Made by a program: the position numbers and the translations under genes
Notes under the pieces: generated by a model
The model's database searches: none
Told to the model about the DNA's origin: nothing
The model's input: the letters and a program-made list of their open reading frames with translations, nothing else
NCBI GenBank assembly: GCA_007693855.1
Contig: RECU01000062.1
Location: forward strand, 1-63,577
Length of the DNA: 63,577 nucleotides
Direction of reading: 5' to 3'
Origin: Gammaproteobacteria bacterium
Lineage (GTDB): Bacteria; Pseudomonadota; Gammaproteobacteria; Steroidobacterales; PWYM01
Part shown: positions 1 through 12,343 of the stretch, piece by piece
How the letters are laid out: every line of letters starts with the position of its first letter
Position numbering within the stretch: position 1 is the first letter of the stretch

Positions 1-126
1 AATCTGCGGATCACTGACGAACACGAACTCGTGGTAATCCGCGGGGACCAGGCCTTGTGGGGCATCCGTCGCAAACGCGCCAGCAGTAACAAGACAGACC
101 AGCAGGCTGATGAACAGAACTCGCAT
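1..126 (-). CDS. Secreted protein of unknown function, N-terminal fragment
   Basis: Only the first 42 codons are inside the window; the gene continues beyond base 1. The visible part reads as a classical signal peptide (Met-Arg, then a hydrophobic stretch LFISLLVCLVTAGAFA) with a likely cleavage after AFA, followed by a short mature start (TDAPQGLVPADYHEF). It begins one base after the stop codon of the formaldehyde dehydrogenase gene on the same strand, so the two are probably cotranscribed and translationally coupled. The usual partner of this dehydrogenase, S-formylglutathione hydrolase, is cytoplasmic and would not carry this leader, so it is not that enzyme. Family not recognised. Confidence 0.6.
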   Translation of the reverse strand, partial: MRVLFISLLVCLVTAGAFATDAPQGLVPADYHEFVFVSDPQI

Positions 127-127
127 G

Positions 128-1258
128 TCAGTATTCCACCACCGCCCGGATCGACTTGCCCTGGTGCATCAGCTCGAAGCCCTCGTTGATCTGCTCGAGG
201 CTGAGCTTGTGGGTGATCATGGGGTCGATCTCGATCTTGCCGTTCATGTACCAATCGACAAACTTCGGCACGTCGGTCCGACCCTTGGCGCCGCCGAAGG
301 CCGTGCCCTTCCACACCCGACCCGTCACCAGCTGGAACGGCCGGGTGGAGATCTCGGCCCCGGCCGGCGCCACGCCGATGATCACCGACACCCCCCAGCC
401 CCGATGCGAGCACTCCAGGGCATCACGCATCACCTGCACGTTACCGGTGGCGTCGAATGAGTAATCCACCCCGCCGATCTGGTCGGCGTCGGTCTTCGTG
501 AGCTCGACGATGGCCTGGGCCACCGGGCGATCGAGCTTCGCGGGATTGATGAAGTGGGTCATGCCGAACTTGCGCGCCATCTCGGCCTTCGCATCGTTCA
601 GGTCGACACCGATGATCATGTCGGCCCCGGCCATGCGCAGCCCCTGGATGACGTTCAGGCCGATGCCGCCGAGCCCGAATACCGCAGCCGTCGCGCCGAC
701 TTCCACCCCGGCGGTATTGATGACCGCGCCGATGCCGGTGGTCACGCCGCAGCCGATGTAGCAGATCTTGTCGAAGGGGGCATCATCGCGCACCTTCGCC
801 AGCGCGATCTCCGGCAGCACCGTGTGATTGGCGAAGGTCGAGCAGCCCATGTAGTGATAGATGGGCGTGCCGTCCAGCATGGAGAAACGGGTCGTGCCGT
901 CCGGCATCAGACCCTGGCCCTGGGTGTTGCGGATGGCCGTGCAGAGATTGGTCTTGCCCGACAGGCAGGAGGGGCACTGGCGACACTCCGGGGTGTACAG
1001 GGGAATCACATGGTCGCCCGGCTTCAAGGTGGTCACGCCCTCACCCACCTCGCGGACGATGCCCGCGCCCTCATGGCCCAGGATGCAGGGGAACAGGCCT
1101 TCCGGATCGTCGCCCGAGCGGGTGAATTCATCGGTGTGGCACAGCCCCGTGGCCTTGATCTCGACCAGCACCTCGCCGGCTTTCGGGCCGTCCAGATTGA
1201 CCTCCATGATTTCCAGGGGTTTTCCGGCTGCAAGGGCGACGGCGGCACGGGTGCGCAT
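128..1258 (-). CDS. frmA: S-(hydroxymethyl)glutathione dehydrogenase / class III alcohol dehydrogenase
   Basis: A 376-residue zinc-dependent medium-chain dehydrogenase that oxidises the spontaneous adduct of formaldehyde and glutathione to S-formylglutathione with NAD+, in the cytoplasm. Catalytic zinc ligands are visible at Cys40 and His62 (GHEGAG), the structural zinc cysteines at 92, 95, 98 and 106, and the Rossmann glycine motif GLGGIG in the middle. Length and residue spacing are typical of class III ADH. The ATG is preceded by AAGGAG at good spacing. A gene for a secreted protein follows after one base. Formaldehyde would also be released by oxidative demethylation, so this gene fits the demethylation-type enzymes further along, but that link is inference. 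Confidence 0.95.
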   Translation of the reverse strand: MRTRAAVALAAGKPLEIMEVNLDGPKAGEVLVEIKATGLCHTDEFTRSGDDPEGLFPCILGHEGAGIVREVGEGVTTLKPGDHVIPLYTPECRQCPSCLSGKTNLCTAIRNTQGQGLMPDGTTRFSMLDGTPIYHYMGCSTFANHTVLPEIALAKVRDDAPFDKICYIGCGVTTGIGAVINTAGVEVGATAAVFGLGGIGLNVIQGLRMAGADMIIGVDLNDAKAEMARKFGMTHFINPAKLDRPVAQAIVELTKTDADQIGGVDYSFDATGNVQVMRDALECSHRGWGVSVIIGVAPAGAEISTRPFQLVTGRVWKGTAFGGAKGRTDVPKFVDWYMNGKIEIDPMITHKLSLEQINEGFELMHQGKSIRAVVEY

Positions 1259-1381
1259 AGGGGACTCCTTGAGTGTGTCCAGGGCAGTTCAGCTCGAGGG
1301 CGACAGTCTAAAGCAAGCGGCTTGAGTACTCACCAAGGAGAGCTCCGTGCGCTGGACAGCGCCCGCACGATCGCAGTCGCT

Positions 1382-1393
1382 TTGTCGCGACAA
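1382..1393. promoter_or_regulatory. 12-bp perfect palindrome upstream of the formaldehyde dehydrogenase gene
   Basis: TTGTCGCGACAA is a perfect palindrome in the 158-base gap between the fusion gene (stop at 1417) and the dehydrogenase start (1258). A second 8-bp palindrome, GAGTACTC, lies at 1324-1331. Either could be an operator for the dehydrogenase gene, which is transcribed leftwards from here. No clear sigma-70 boxes were identified. Confidence 0.3.
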
Positions 1394-1416
1394 GGGACGA
1401 GTCAGCTTTCGTCGCA

Positions 1417-4341
<2,925 letters not shown>

Positions 4342-4404
4342 TCAATCTGCACCCAGGGAGGGCGTGGGGGCCACACTGGATACTCACGCAGCTGAAGGGC
4401 TGGA

Positions 4405-6633
4405 TTATGGCTCAGATCCCGTCGCAAGGTGCCGATCGAAATAATCGCTCATGATCTGGTAGAGATGGCGGCGCACGCCCGCGAGATCATGATGCTCATT
4501 GGGATAGATCATCATGTCGAAGGACTTGCCGGCGGCCACCAGCGACTGGGCGAACTGCAGCGTGAAGGCGTACTTGACGTTCTCGTCGCCGGTGCCATGC
4601 ACCAGCAGCAGCCGGCCCTCGAGCCCGTCGGCGAAGTTCTCGAGGTTCACCTGGTAGTAGCCCTCGGGATTGGTTTCCGGACGGCCCATCCACCGTTCCA
4701 CGCCGATCGACTGGTAGTTCTCCAGGTTGATGACTGGCGCGACACTCACGCCGACGCGAAAGTGCCCCTCGCCCTTGGTCATCAGCGCCGCCGCGAGATA
4801 GCCGCCGCCGCTCCAGCCCCAGAAGCCCAGGCGCTCCGGGTCGACGTAGGGCAGGCTCGCGAGGTAGTGGGCGCCTTCCAGCTGGTCGTGTACGGCCCAC
4901 TTCGCGTAGTGGCCGTAGGTCAGGTTGCGGGCGGCCTTGCCGCGCCCGGCGGTGGTGCGGTTGTCCAGGCGGAAGACGAGATAGCCCTGGTCGGCCATGT
5001 AGCGGTGCCAGAGTTCCCGCTCCCCACCCCAGCGATTGACCACCCGCTGCGAGCCGGCATTGCCATAGCCGTAGGCCAGCACCGGATAGCGGCGCTCCGG
5101 ATCGAATCCAGGCGGCGTCATGAGCGACACATTGAGCGTCACGCCGTCACGGGTCTCGATCTGGCGGAATTCGGGGTGCGGCAGATCCTCGCGGGCCAGC
5201 CCGGGGGGACGGTTGTCCAGCAGCGTGCGCAGGCTGCCGTCGCGCAGCCCGCGCAGCCGCGTCTGAGGTGGCGTGGTGACATTGGAGTACACCTCCACCG
5301 CAGTGGCGCCGTCCGGCGCCAGCGTCCATTCATACCAGCCCGCCGCGCTCGAGACCCGCTCGACCTCGCCCCCCTCCAGGCTGACCCGGTACACCGGCTG
5401 GTCGATGAAGCTGTCCTTCTTGGCGTAGAAATACAGCCACCCGCCCTGCGGGTCGACATCGACCAGCGAGGTGATCTCCCAGTCGCCGGCCGTCAACGCG
5501 CGCTGCAGACTGCCATCGAGTGCAAACAGGTAGGCATGGCGGTAACCGCTGCGCTCGGAGGTCCACACCAGATGCTCGCCATCGGCGAGCAGCCGGAGAT
5601 CATCATGGACCTCCACCCAGGCGGGGTCCTCGTCGCTGAGGATCACCCGGCTCTGGCCGGTGTCCGCGTCGGCCAGCAGCAGCTCCAGGCGGTTGTGCGG
5701 GCGGTTGAGTCGCTGGATCGCGAGCTGCGTCCCATCGGGTGTCCAGTCCACCCGCGGAATCATCACGCTGTCGTCGTCCCCAAGCGCCATCCAGACGGTG
5801 CGCCCGGTGTCCAGGGTATGGACCCCGATGGCGATGACGGCGTTTTTCACGCCTACGATCGGGTACTTGAAGCCCCTGACGACGTTATAGCCCTGCAGCT
5901 CGTCGACCATGTGGAACAGCGGCATGTGGCTCACGTCTGACCGCCAGAACACCACCCGCTCGCTGTCCGGCGACCAGCGCCAGCCCACGGCATTGCGCAG
6001 GGCCTGGGCGGTGACATAGTCCATCACGCCGTTGAGGATGTCTTCGCTGCCGTCGCGGGTCACCGCCCGGATCTCGCCGGAGGCCAGCGCCATGACGAAC
6101 AGGTTGTTGTCCTGCACGTAACCGAGCTGCGTCGCGTCCGGCGAGAACTGCACGTTCCGCAGACTCGGATCGCCTGCCGCAAGGCGCACCGTCTCCCCGC
6201 GCTCCAGGTCCACCAGGTAGTGCACGGCCTCGAACAGGTTCCGCCAGGTCCGGGTCTGCGGCCCCCGCAGCAGCAGGTAGCGCTGATCGGCCGAGAGCTC
6301 GAAGCCACTGACGTCGATCACCTCGCCTGCATACTCGAGGGGCGCCTCGGCGACCAGCGGTTCGGCGACGCCGCGCGCGAGATCGTGGCGCATCAGCGCC
6401 CACGGGCCGTCGGCCGTGCGCTGCAGGTAGATGAAACCGCTGCCGTCCGGCAGCCAGCGGAGATTGCGCAACACCTCGTCGTCGAACTGCCCGCCTGCGA
6501 CGATGTCATCGAGCGTCAGGCGCGGCCCAGGCGCCGTGGTGGCAGGCTCTGCAGACCAGCCCGCCGACCACACTGCCGCCAGGGCTGCGAACACGACAAG
6601 GCCGTGGCGGAATGGCGCGGAACGCTGGCGCAT
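4405..6633 (-). CDS. Secreted prolyl oligopeptidase / dipeptidyl peptidase IV-type (S9) serine peptidase
   Basis: A 742-residue peptidase with an N-terminal signal peptide (MRQRSAPFRHG, hydrophobic core, cleavage near WSA), a beta-propeller domain to about residue 480, and a C-terminal alpha/beta-hydrolase domain. The catalytic triad is visible as Ser608 in GWSGGG, Asp683 in GTGDEN and His715 in PNEHHD. The layout is that of DPP-IV-like S9 peptidases, which release N-terminal dipeptides, often after proline, in the periplasm. The reading frame stays open upstream to 7068, but that part overlaps a well-supported gene on the other strand; the chosen ATG has AGGGAG upstream and starts a proper signal peptide. 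It stands alone and is divergent from the AhpD-like gene. Confidence 0.9.
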   Translation of the reverse strand: MRQRSAPFRHGLVVFAALAAVWSAGWSAEPATTAPGPRLTLDDIVAGGQFDDEVLRNLRWLPDGSGFIYLQRTADGPWALMRHDLARGVAEPLVAEAPLEYAGEVIDVSGFELSADQRYLLLRGPQTRTWRNLFEAVHYLVDLERGETVRLAAGDPSLRNVQFSPDATQLGYVQDNNLFVMALASGEIRAVTRDGSEDILNGVMDYVTAQALRNAVGWRWSPDSERVVFWRSDVSHMPLFHMVDELQGYNVVRGFKYPIVGVKNAVIAIGVHTLDTGRTVWMALGDDDSVMIPRVDWTPDGTQLAIQRLNRPHNRLELLLADADTGQSRVILSDEDPAWVEVHDDLRLLADGEHLVWTSERSGYRHAYLFALDGSLQRALTAGDWEITSLVDVDPQGGWLYFYAKKDSFIDQPVYRVSLEGGEVERVSSAAGWYEWTLAPDGATAVEVYSNVTTPPQTRLRGLRDGSLRTLLDNRPPGLAREDLPHPEFRQIETRDGVTLNVSLMTPPGFDPERRYPVLAYGYGNAGSQRVVNRWGGERELWHRYMADQGYLVFRLDNRTTAGRGKAARNLTYGHYAKWAVHDQLEGAHYLASLPYVDPERLGFWGWSGGGYLAAALMTKGEGHFRVGVSVAPVINLENYQSIGVERWMGRPETNPEGYYQVNLENFADGLEGRLLLVHGTGDENVKYAFTLQFAQSLVAAGKSFDMMIYPNEHHDLAGVRRHLYQIMSDYFDRHLATGSEP

Positions 6634-6767
6634 GGGCGAGACTCCCTGGGGCTGGGGCGAGACAGTAACGAGGGTGGACACTAGCCGCAGCGGCTCCCCG
6701 GGTTCAAGTCGGCGGTACACTGCGCCCACCGCCACCCCGTGACTCCGGATCCTCGAGGACAGACGAC

Positions 6768-7355
6768 ATGACCCCTGACACCCCCCTGAACCGCGTCCCC
6801 CGCGAGCAGCTCCCGCCTGACATGCAGCGCGCGTGGGATGCCTCGATGGCACTGCACGGCGACACCACCTTCGTCGAAGTCGCCGGCAACCATCCGACGA
6901 TGTGGCAGTGGTATCGCGAGGCGTTCTACCAGCAGGTGTTCTACTCCGGGCGGCTCGAGCGCCGGCTGGTGGAACTGGTACGCCTGCGGCTGGCCAACGT
7001 GCACGGCTGCGCGTTCTGCAACCGCGCGGACACCGCGGCTGCTCTCGAGGCCGGCGTGCCCCAGGCACAGATCGACGCCCTCGACGACTACGAAAACGGC
7101 CCCTTCAGCGACGCCGAGAAGTCCGCACTGGCGCTGGCCGACGAGATGGCCTTGACCAACCCCCGGGGCATGCTGGACCGGGCGCTGTATGCGCGGTGTC
7201 GGGTGCATTTCAGCGATGCCCAGCTGTTCGAACTCGGGATGATCATGGCCGTGCTCTGTGGCATGGCGAAGTTCATCTTCGCGTTCGACCTGGTCGAGAA
7301 AATGCCCTCCTGCCCCTTTCTGCCTGCAGGCGCCGGTCAGGCCAGCGGCGTGTAG
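6768..7355 (+). CDS. Carboxymuconolactone decarboxylase / AhpD-like protein
   Basis: A 195-residue all-helical protein of the carboxymuconolactone decarboxylase superfamily. The signature is visible as an Arg-rich helix (RLVELVRLRLANVHG) running into the redox-type pair Cys81-x2-Cys84, followed by NRADTA. In AhpD the CxxC pair relays electrons to peroxiredoxin; in other members the function is unknown, so only the family is assigned. The ATG follows GAGGACAGACGAC. Its 3' end overlaps the stop of the convergent DUF917 gene by 19 bases. Confidence 0.85.
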   Translation: MTPDTPLNRVPREQLPPDMQRAWDASMALHGDTTFVEVAGNHPTMWQWYREAFYQQVFYSGRLERRLVELVRLRLANVHGCAFCNRADTAAALEAGVPQAQIDALDDYENGPFSDAEKSALALADEMALTNPRGMLDRALYARCRVHFSDAQLFELGMIMAVLCGMAKFIFAFDLVEKMPSCPFLPAGAGQASGV

Positions 7356-8422
7356 TCGATGTCGAAGCCGAAACAGCGCGGCGCCACCCGCGCCAGGGCT
7401 TTTGCCGTGCGATAGTGCGGCGGGCAACCGATGCCCAGCAGCAGCACGCGTTGACCATAGCGCAGACGCTCGGCGTTGATCGGCTGGGCCGTCTCGAGAT
7501 CGAGCAGCGTGAGCAGGTCCGGCACGCTCGCGAGCACCTCCTCGCCGCGGCGCGCCAGCAGGTACTCGTTGCGGATGGCCAGCGTCACGGGCGAGCCGCC
7601 ATCGAAAGGCTGAATCGTCGCCTCACCCACATCGAAGCCGCCGACCGTGCGCCGCTCCAGGTCGCTCAGCTTGCCGGTGCACAGGACGTGCAGGCCACCG
7701 TAGTCCGAGCCCGCGAACAGCGCCGCCAGCCCCGGCAGGCGCTGCTCGGCATCGCCCTGCCCCGCGGCCAGGCTGCGCCCAACCGCCACCGCGAAGCTCA
7801 AGGTCCGCGGCACGATCGCCCGGCGGGCCTCGCGGCCGGTCATGGCATGCTCGGCGGTGAAGATCATGCCGCCCATCGCCACGGCGAGCTGGCGCACCTG
7901 CAGCTCGTAGAGCTCAGGGTCGGTCGTCTCGAGGGTCACGACATTGCCCAGGTGATCGACGGCCACGGCCGGCGTCGGCGCCACGCCCTCGATCGAGAAG
8001 GTCATCATCTGGGCCTCCGGGAGGGCGCGGCCCATGCCGTCGCCATCGACCAGCGGAATCCCGCGGGCACTGGCCGCGAGTAACGGCACCACCGAGTTCG
8101 CGCCGCCGATTTCGAAGGAGACGATGTGGCTGGCTCGGCGTCCGGTATGCCGCTCGAACCGATCCAGCGCCAGCAGCGGCTCGTCACCGGAGGGCAGCTG
8201 CTCCAGGCTCACCGTGGGCGCGCCGACTTCCCCGATGGGCACCACCCAGGCGTCGTCCGGGAGCGCCTCGACCGCGGCCAGCGCCACCGGGCCACGCGCC
8301 GCCAGCGCCCGCTCGACCAGCAGTTGGCAGACATAGGGATCGCCGCCGCCACCGGTGGCGAGGAACACCGAACCGCGGCACAGCGCCGCGATGTCCCTGT
8401 CGGAGAGCGAGTCGAGAATCAT
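7337..8422 (-). CDS. DUF917 family protein
   Basis: A 361-residue protein of the DUF917 family, found next to hydantoinase/oxoprolinase-type proteins. The start is typical (CRGSVFLATGGGGDPY), followed by EIGGANS and DGDGMGRALPEAQM segments characteristic of the family. The start codon overlaps the stop of the upstream HyuA-like gene by four bases (ATGA), so the two are coupled and probably work together on a cyclic amide or ureide. It is the last gene of a permease/HyuA/DUF917 unit. Biochemistry is only inferred from company. Confidence 0.85.
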   Translation of the reverse strand: MILDSLSDRDIAALCRGSVFLATGGGGDPYVCQLLVERALAARGPVALAAVEALPDDAWVVPIGEVGAPTVSLEQLPSGDEPLLALDRFERHTGRRASHIVSFEIGGANSVVPLLAASARGIPLVDGDGMGRALPEAQMMTFSIEGVAPTPAVAVDHLGNVVTLETTDPELYELQVRQLAVAMGGMIFTAEHAMTGREARRAIVPRTLSFAVAVGRSLAAGQGDAEQRLPGLAALFAGSDYGGLHVLCTGKLSDLERRTVGGFDVGEATIQPFDGGSPVTLAIRNEYLLARRGEEVLASVPDLLTLLDLETAQPINAERLRYGQRVLLLGIGCPPHYRTAKALARVAPRCFGFDIDYTPLA

Positions 8423-9987
8423 CTCGGAACCCTATGTTCTGGCTCTAAATCCAGGCGCCCGATCACCCGGACACGGACCCGTGCGGCGTCCTCTGCCAGG
8501 TAGGCCAGCTGAGTTTCCGCCACCTCCACGGTCCGCAGACTGGCGGCCTCGGCGCCGGCGGCCCGCGCCTGGGCCTCCGCACCCCGGGTGGCTTCCGCGA
8601 TGGCCGCGGCGCGACTCAAGCCCCCGGGTCTCGCCAGGCGCTCGGCCTCCCCACTGACCTCGGCGTGGGCGGCACCCAAAGCGTTGGCCACCTGCGCATG
8701 CGCCGGACGCAGCACCTCCGCGACGCCTGCCAGGGGTTGCCAGACCAGCGGCGCACCCCCGCCGACCAGGATCACCGGCAAGGCCTGTCGACTGGTCCGC
8801 ATCCGCTCGATGGCCTCGGCCAGCAGGGTATGCAGCGTGGCCCCCGCGCGCGTCACCAGCGCTGGATCCAGCCCAGCCAGACGCGCGCGCTCGCCGAGTG
8901 CGAGCTGCCCCGCAGCGATGGCGATGTCAGTGACGGTCAGGGTCTGACCACCAAACGCCAGCGCCTGCTCCGCCAGCGCATGGCCGACCGAGTCCGGCCC
9001 GATACGTGCGCCGGTCTCGCGCACGCGACTGCCGCCCCCGAGACCCAGGGCAAGAATATCCGGCATCCGAAAGTTGGTCCGGACCCCGCCCACCAGCACG
9101 CCCGTGCCGGATTCCCGCGGGAACCCCTGCCGCAGCACGCCAATATCCGAGGTCGTCCCACCGATATCGACCACGATCGCGTCGGCCAGCCCCGTCAGCA
9201 GACTGGCCCCACGCAGCGAATTGGTCGGTCCGGAGGCGAAGGTGAGTGCCGGATAGCGCCGCGCGAATGCGGTGGCCATCAGGGTGCCGTCGTTCTGGCT
9301 GACATACAGCGGGCAGTCCAGGCCGCGGTCGGCCAGCGCCCGCTCGAAGGCGCCGATGACCCGATCGGCCAGCGGCAGCAAGGCCGCGTTCAGCGCGGCG
9401 GCGTTCTCCCGCTCCAGGATCCCATGTCCGCCCATCCGGTGGGACATCACCACGCGCACCTGCGGCAGGCGCGCCGTCAGCGCCGCGGCAAACGCCTGCT
9501 CTGGCGCAGGGTCCAGCGCCGCGAACGCCGAGGTGACCGCCACGGTAGCCACCCCGCTGGCGGCGATGGCCTCGATCACGCGGGCGGTGGCGGCCGGGTC
9601 TTCGGGGGCCAGCGCGCGGCCGTCAAACCGTCGCCCCCCTGGCAGCATGTACACCTGCCCACCCAGGGCGGCGGCGAGATCTTCGGGCCAGTCGAGGGTC
9701 GGCGGCAGGTCGCGGCCGGCGGGCAGGCTGATCCGGACGATGGCGGTGGGCGCGAGGTCGCGGCGTGCGACGATGGCGTTGGTGAACTGCGTGGTGCCGA
9801 TCATCACCGCGCGCACGGCGCTGCGGGGGCGTGGTGAGTCGGCGAGCACGGCCTCCAGCGCGGCGACGACCCCGGTCTCGACATCCGCGGTGGTGCGCGC
9901 CTTGACGGCGGCCAGCACTTCGGCGCCCTCGACGAGCACCGCGTCGGTGTGCGTACCCCCCACATCGATGCCGATCCGCAGGCTCAC
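8419..9987 (-). CDS. Hydantoinase/oxoprolinase family protein (HyuA-like)
   Basis: A 522-residue member of the hydantoinase/oxoprolinase family, whose better-known members hydrolyse 5-membered cyclic amides with ATP. Two ASKHA-type nucleotide-binding segments are visible: IGIDVGGTHTDAVLV at the N-terminus and VVDIGGTTSDIGVL near residue 260. It is shorter than stand-alone HyuA subunits (about 690 residues), as is common for the partners of DUF917 proteins. It overlaps the permease gene upstream and the DUF917 gene downstream by four bases each, so all three are one operon. Substrate unknown; a hydantoin, oxoproline or related lactam is plausible. Confidence 0.88.
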   Translation of the reverse strand: MSLRIGIDVGGTHTDAVLVEGAEVLAAVKARTTADVETGVVAALEAVLADSPRPRSAVRAVMIGTTQFTNAIVARRDLAPTAIVRISLPAGRDLPPTLDWPEDLAAALGGQVYMLPGGRRFDGRALAPEDPAATARVIEAIAASGVATVAVTSAFAALDPAPEQAFAAALTARLPQVRVVMSHRMGGHGILERENAAALNAALLPLADRVIGAFERALADRGLDCPLYVSQNDGTLMATAFARRYPALTFASGPTNSLRGASLLTGLADAIVVDIGGTTSDIGVLRQGFPRESGTGVLVGGVRTNFRMPDILALGLGGGSRVRETGARIGPDSVGHALAEQALAFGGQTLTVTDIAIAAGQLALGERARLAGLDPALVTRAGATLHTLLAEAIERMRTSRQALPVILVGGGAPLVWQPLAGVAEVLRPAHAQVANALGAAHAEVSGEAERLARPGGLSRAAAIAEATRGAEAQARAAGAEAASLRTVEVAETQLAYLAEDAARVRVRVIGRLDLEPEHRVPR

Positions 9988-11345
9988 CCGCCGGTCTCCG
10001 TGGCTGCGCCGGCGCGGGCCTCGGGCAGCACACGATCGAGCAGCAGGTAGAGTATGGCGGCGAGCAGCAGCGACTCGAAGGCCACGACGCCCGTGAGGCT
10101 CCAGTCGTAGACCCAGGCCAGCGCGGCGAGCGTCGCGCTGGTCAGGGTCGCCAGCATCGGCGCTGCGGCCACGGCCGGCCGCGCCGCGAGCCTTGCGGGG
10201 TCGAAGTCCTGGCGCCGAAGGACGAACCAGCGCGTGAGATACACCCCTGCCACCGGAGGCACCACAAAGGCCAGAATCTCCAGAAAGGCCAGCAGGTGTT
10301 CGGCCACACCCATCACGGCCGCCAGCGTCCCCACCAGCCCGGTGGCAAGAATCACCTCGCCGTAGCCGATCCGCGAGCTGGCGCTGCCGACCACCAGCCC
10401 GATCGAATACAGGTTCGCACCATTGGTGGTCCAGGTCGCGAACACCAGCACCGCCAGCACCACGCCGCCCGCGCCCAGCGCGGAGAGATAGCTCATGGGA
10501 TCGAGACTGCCATAGACCAGCGACGGTACCATCGCCAGACAGGTCGCCAGGAGAATGCCGCCGCCGTTGCCGAGCATCGAGGCCGTGAGGCAGTCGCGCA
10601 ACCCGCGCGCATAGCGGGTGAAATCAGGCATCAGCACCACCCCGACGATCATCGTGCCCATCACCACCGAGACGGCCTGGCTGAAGCGCATCTCCCCCGG
10701 CGCGATGGCGAGCAGCGGCGAGAGCCCGTGGAGCTGGAGCGCGCGGGTCATCACCCCCACCAGCAGCAAGGCCAGCAGCGGTACGGCAAACAGCGCCAGA
10801 CGATCGATCGCCTTGAAGCCGAACAGCGTGGTGGCGGTCACCAGGACGCTACTGCCGACAATCCAGCTCCACTCGGGGAACTCCGGCAGCCCGAGCTGCA
10901 ACGACGCCAGATACAGCGTGCGCCCGAACAGCTCTGCGGTAAGCGCATACCAGCCGAGCAAGACCACCGCGAAGCCGAGATTTATCAGCTTGGCGCCGAG
11001 GCGACCGTAAACATGCTCGATGATCATGTAGCTCGACAGGCGCGTGCGCATACCGACCACTGCTGCCGGAATCGACATCAGCCCCAGCAGCAGCGCCCCG
11101 ACCATCACGGCTGCGGCTCCGCGGGCCAGGCCGAGCCCGGCGGCAAGCTCACCGCCGGTATAGAGGGCGGGCAGGGTCAGCGTGATGCCCATGCAGATCA
11201 TCGCGATCTGCAGGCCCCCGACAGTTTCGGTCTCCGGCACCGGCGAGCGGGTGTGCTCGTCGGTCGCAGCCTGGAAACGCTCATGCAGTTCACCCGCCGA
11301 CAGCGTGACGTCGCCCGAGTCCCCGGCGCCCTGTCCTGGGTTCAC
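9984..11345 (-). CDS. NCS1 / cytosine permease-family transporter
   Basis: A 453-residue inner-membrane transporter with about twelve hydrophobic segments, of the purine/cytosine permease (CodB, NCS1) family. Members import nucleobases, hydantoins and allantoin by cation symport. It opens with a hydrophilic tail and then VGGLQIAMICMGITLTLP, followed by alternating membrane segments. The start is GTG. It is the first gene of the permease/HyuA/DUF917 unit, so it probably imports the cyclic amide they process. It begins 33 bases after the last mrp gene on the same strand, so readthrough from the Na+/H+ antiporter operon is possible; NCS1 carriers such as the hydantoin transporter Mhp1 use Na+. 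Confidence 0.85.
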   Translation of the reverse strand: MNPGQGAGDSGDVTLSAGELHERFQAATDEHTRSPVPETETVGGLQIAMICMGITLTLPALYTGGELAAGLGLARGAAAVMVGALLLGLMSIPAAVVGMRTRLSSYMIIEHVYGRLGAKLINLGFAVVLLGWYALTAELFGRTLYLASLQLGLPEFPEWSWIVGSSVLVTATTLFGFKAIDRLALFAVPLLALLLVGVMTRALQLHGLSPLLAIAPGEMRFSQAVSVVMGTMIVGVVLMPDFTRYARGLRDCLTASMLGNGGGILLATCLAMVPSLVYGSLDPMSYLSALGAGGVVLAVLVFATWTTNGANLYSIGLVVGSASSRIGYGEVILATGLVGTLAAVMGVAEHLLAFLEILAFVVPPVAGVYLTRWFVLRRQDFDPARLAARPAVAAAPMLATLTSATLAALAWVYDWSLTGVVAFESLLLAAILYLLLDRVLPEARAGAATETGG

Positions 11346-11378
11346 GCGATCACGTCCTGGCGTGCTCAGCCTGCTGGC

Positions 11379-11717
11379 TCATGTCGGCCTCCCCTCGGTA
11401 TCGACGTCGATGCGCGGTGCCGCGTCGATGAGCCGCTCGAGGTCGGCTTCCTGCACGGCCGCGCGGGCCAGCAGATGGGCCGCCACCGGCAGCGTCGTCA
11501 GCAGGAAGACGACGATCAGCAGCAGGCGCCAGGTCCACTGCCCTTCGCCCACCAGCAGGGCCACCCCCAGACAGATCAGCGCCAGCGCGAGCGTCCCGGC
11601 CTTGGTCGCGGCATGCTGGCGCGACAGCGCATCCGGGAGGATCAGCACCCCCCAGGCCGCGATCACCAGGGCGACCGCACCGCCGAGCACCAACACCATG
11701 CCCACCCCGTGGATCAT
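11379..11717 (-). CDS. mrpG: Na+/H+ antiporter subunit G (MrpG/MnhG)
   Basis: A 112-residue protein with three hydrophobic segments matching MrpG: LGGAVALVIAAWGVLILPDALSR followed by the family's HAATKAGTLALALICLG region. MrpG is a small obligatory subunit of the multi-subunit cation/proton antiporter. It overlaps mrpF by four bases and is the last gene of the operon; the NCS1 permease gene follows after 33 bases. Confidence 0.9.
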   Translation of the reverse strand: MIHGVGMVLVLGGAVALVIAAWGVLILPDALSRQHAATKAGTLALALICLGVALLVGEGQWTWRLLLIVVFLLTTLPVAAHLLARAAVQEADLERLIDAAPRIDVDTEGRPT

Positions 11718-11998
11718 CGCCGGCCCCTCGGCTGCACCCTTGGCGAGCGCTCCAGCAGGCGCGCCCAGCCGATGGTCGCCACGAACCCCACCAGTGCCAG
11801 GCCGATGGCCACATCCAGGAACACGGTGCGCCCGGTACCCAGCGACGCGGCCACCGCAAGCGCGATGGCCGCGGCCAGGAAAATATCGAGGGCAACGATG
11901 CGATCGGCATGCGTCGGGCCGCGCAGGATGCGGACCGTCGCCACCAGTGCCGCCAGAATCGCCGCCAGCACCAGGAAGGTCACCGCCACTGCACTCAT
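11714..11998 (-). CDS. mrpF: Na+/H+ antiporter subunit F (MrpF/MnhF)
   Basis: A 94-residue protein with three predicted membrane helices. The family hallmark RILRGPTHADRIVALD follows the first helix. It is an essential small subunit of the Mrp antiporter. It overlaps mrpE and mrpG by four bases at either end, as expected for translational coupling. Confidence 0.92.
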   Translation of the reverse strand: MSAVAVTFLVLAAILAALVATVRILRGPTHADRIVALDIFLAAAIALAVAASLGTGRTVFLDVAIGLALVGFVATIGWARLLERSPRVQPRGRR

Positions 11999-12342
11999 GC
12001 GGCGTCCTCCGTGCCGAACAGGGTCACCAGCGCGGGCTCGAAGTCCTGGCGGATCACCGCCAGCAAGCCGCGGGTATCGGAGGCATCGAGCACATGCAGC
12101 AGCAGCTCCCGGCGCGCCATGTCGATGTCGATGGTGGTGGTACCAGGGGTGAGCGAGACCATGCAGCCGAGCAGCGCAGCCCCCGCCTCGCTCATGGGCG
12201 CAAAGCCCACGCGCACGATGGCCATCGTCGGGCGGCGCCGCCGGCTGCGCAGGATCACCCGCAGCGTCTGCCAGCCGGAAATGACCACGGCACGCAGGAA
12301 CCGGAGGGCCAGCAACAGGGCAAGCAGTGTCTTGCGTACCAT
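11995..12342 (-). CDS. mrpE: Na+/H+ antiporter subunit E (MrpE/MnhE)
   Basis: A 115-residue subunit E of the Mrp antiporter, with one or two N-terminal hydrophobic segments and a soluble part containing the typical SLTPGTTTIDID segment. The frame can be extended 13 codons upstream, but that extension lies inside mrpD; the ATG at 12342 comes one base after the mrpD stop and opens with MVRKTLLALLLALRF, the expected start. It is shorter than Bacillus MrpE (about 160 residues). Confidence 0.87.
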   Translation of the reverse strand: MVRKTLLALLLALRFLRAVVISGWQTLRVILRSRRRRPTMAIVRVGFAPMSEAGAALLGCMVSLTPGTTTIDIDMARRELLLHVLDASDTRGLLAVIRQDFEPALVTLFGTEDAA

Positions 12343-12343
12343 C

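Noticed and set aside
6634-7068. N-terminal extension of the S9 peptidase
   Set aside because: It would overlap the AhpD-like gene on the other strand, is Arg/Pro-rich, and lies before a good ribosome-binding site and signal peptide at 6633.
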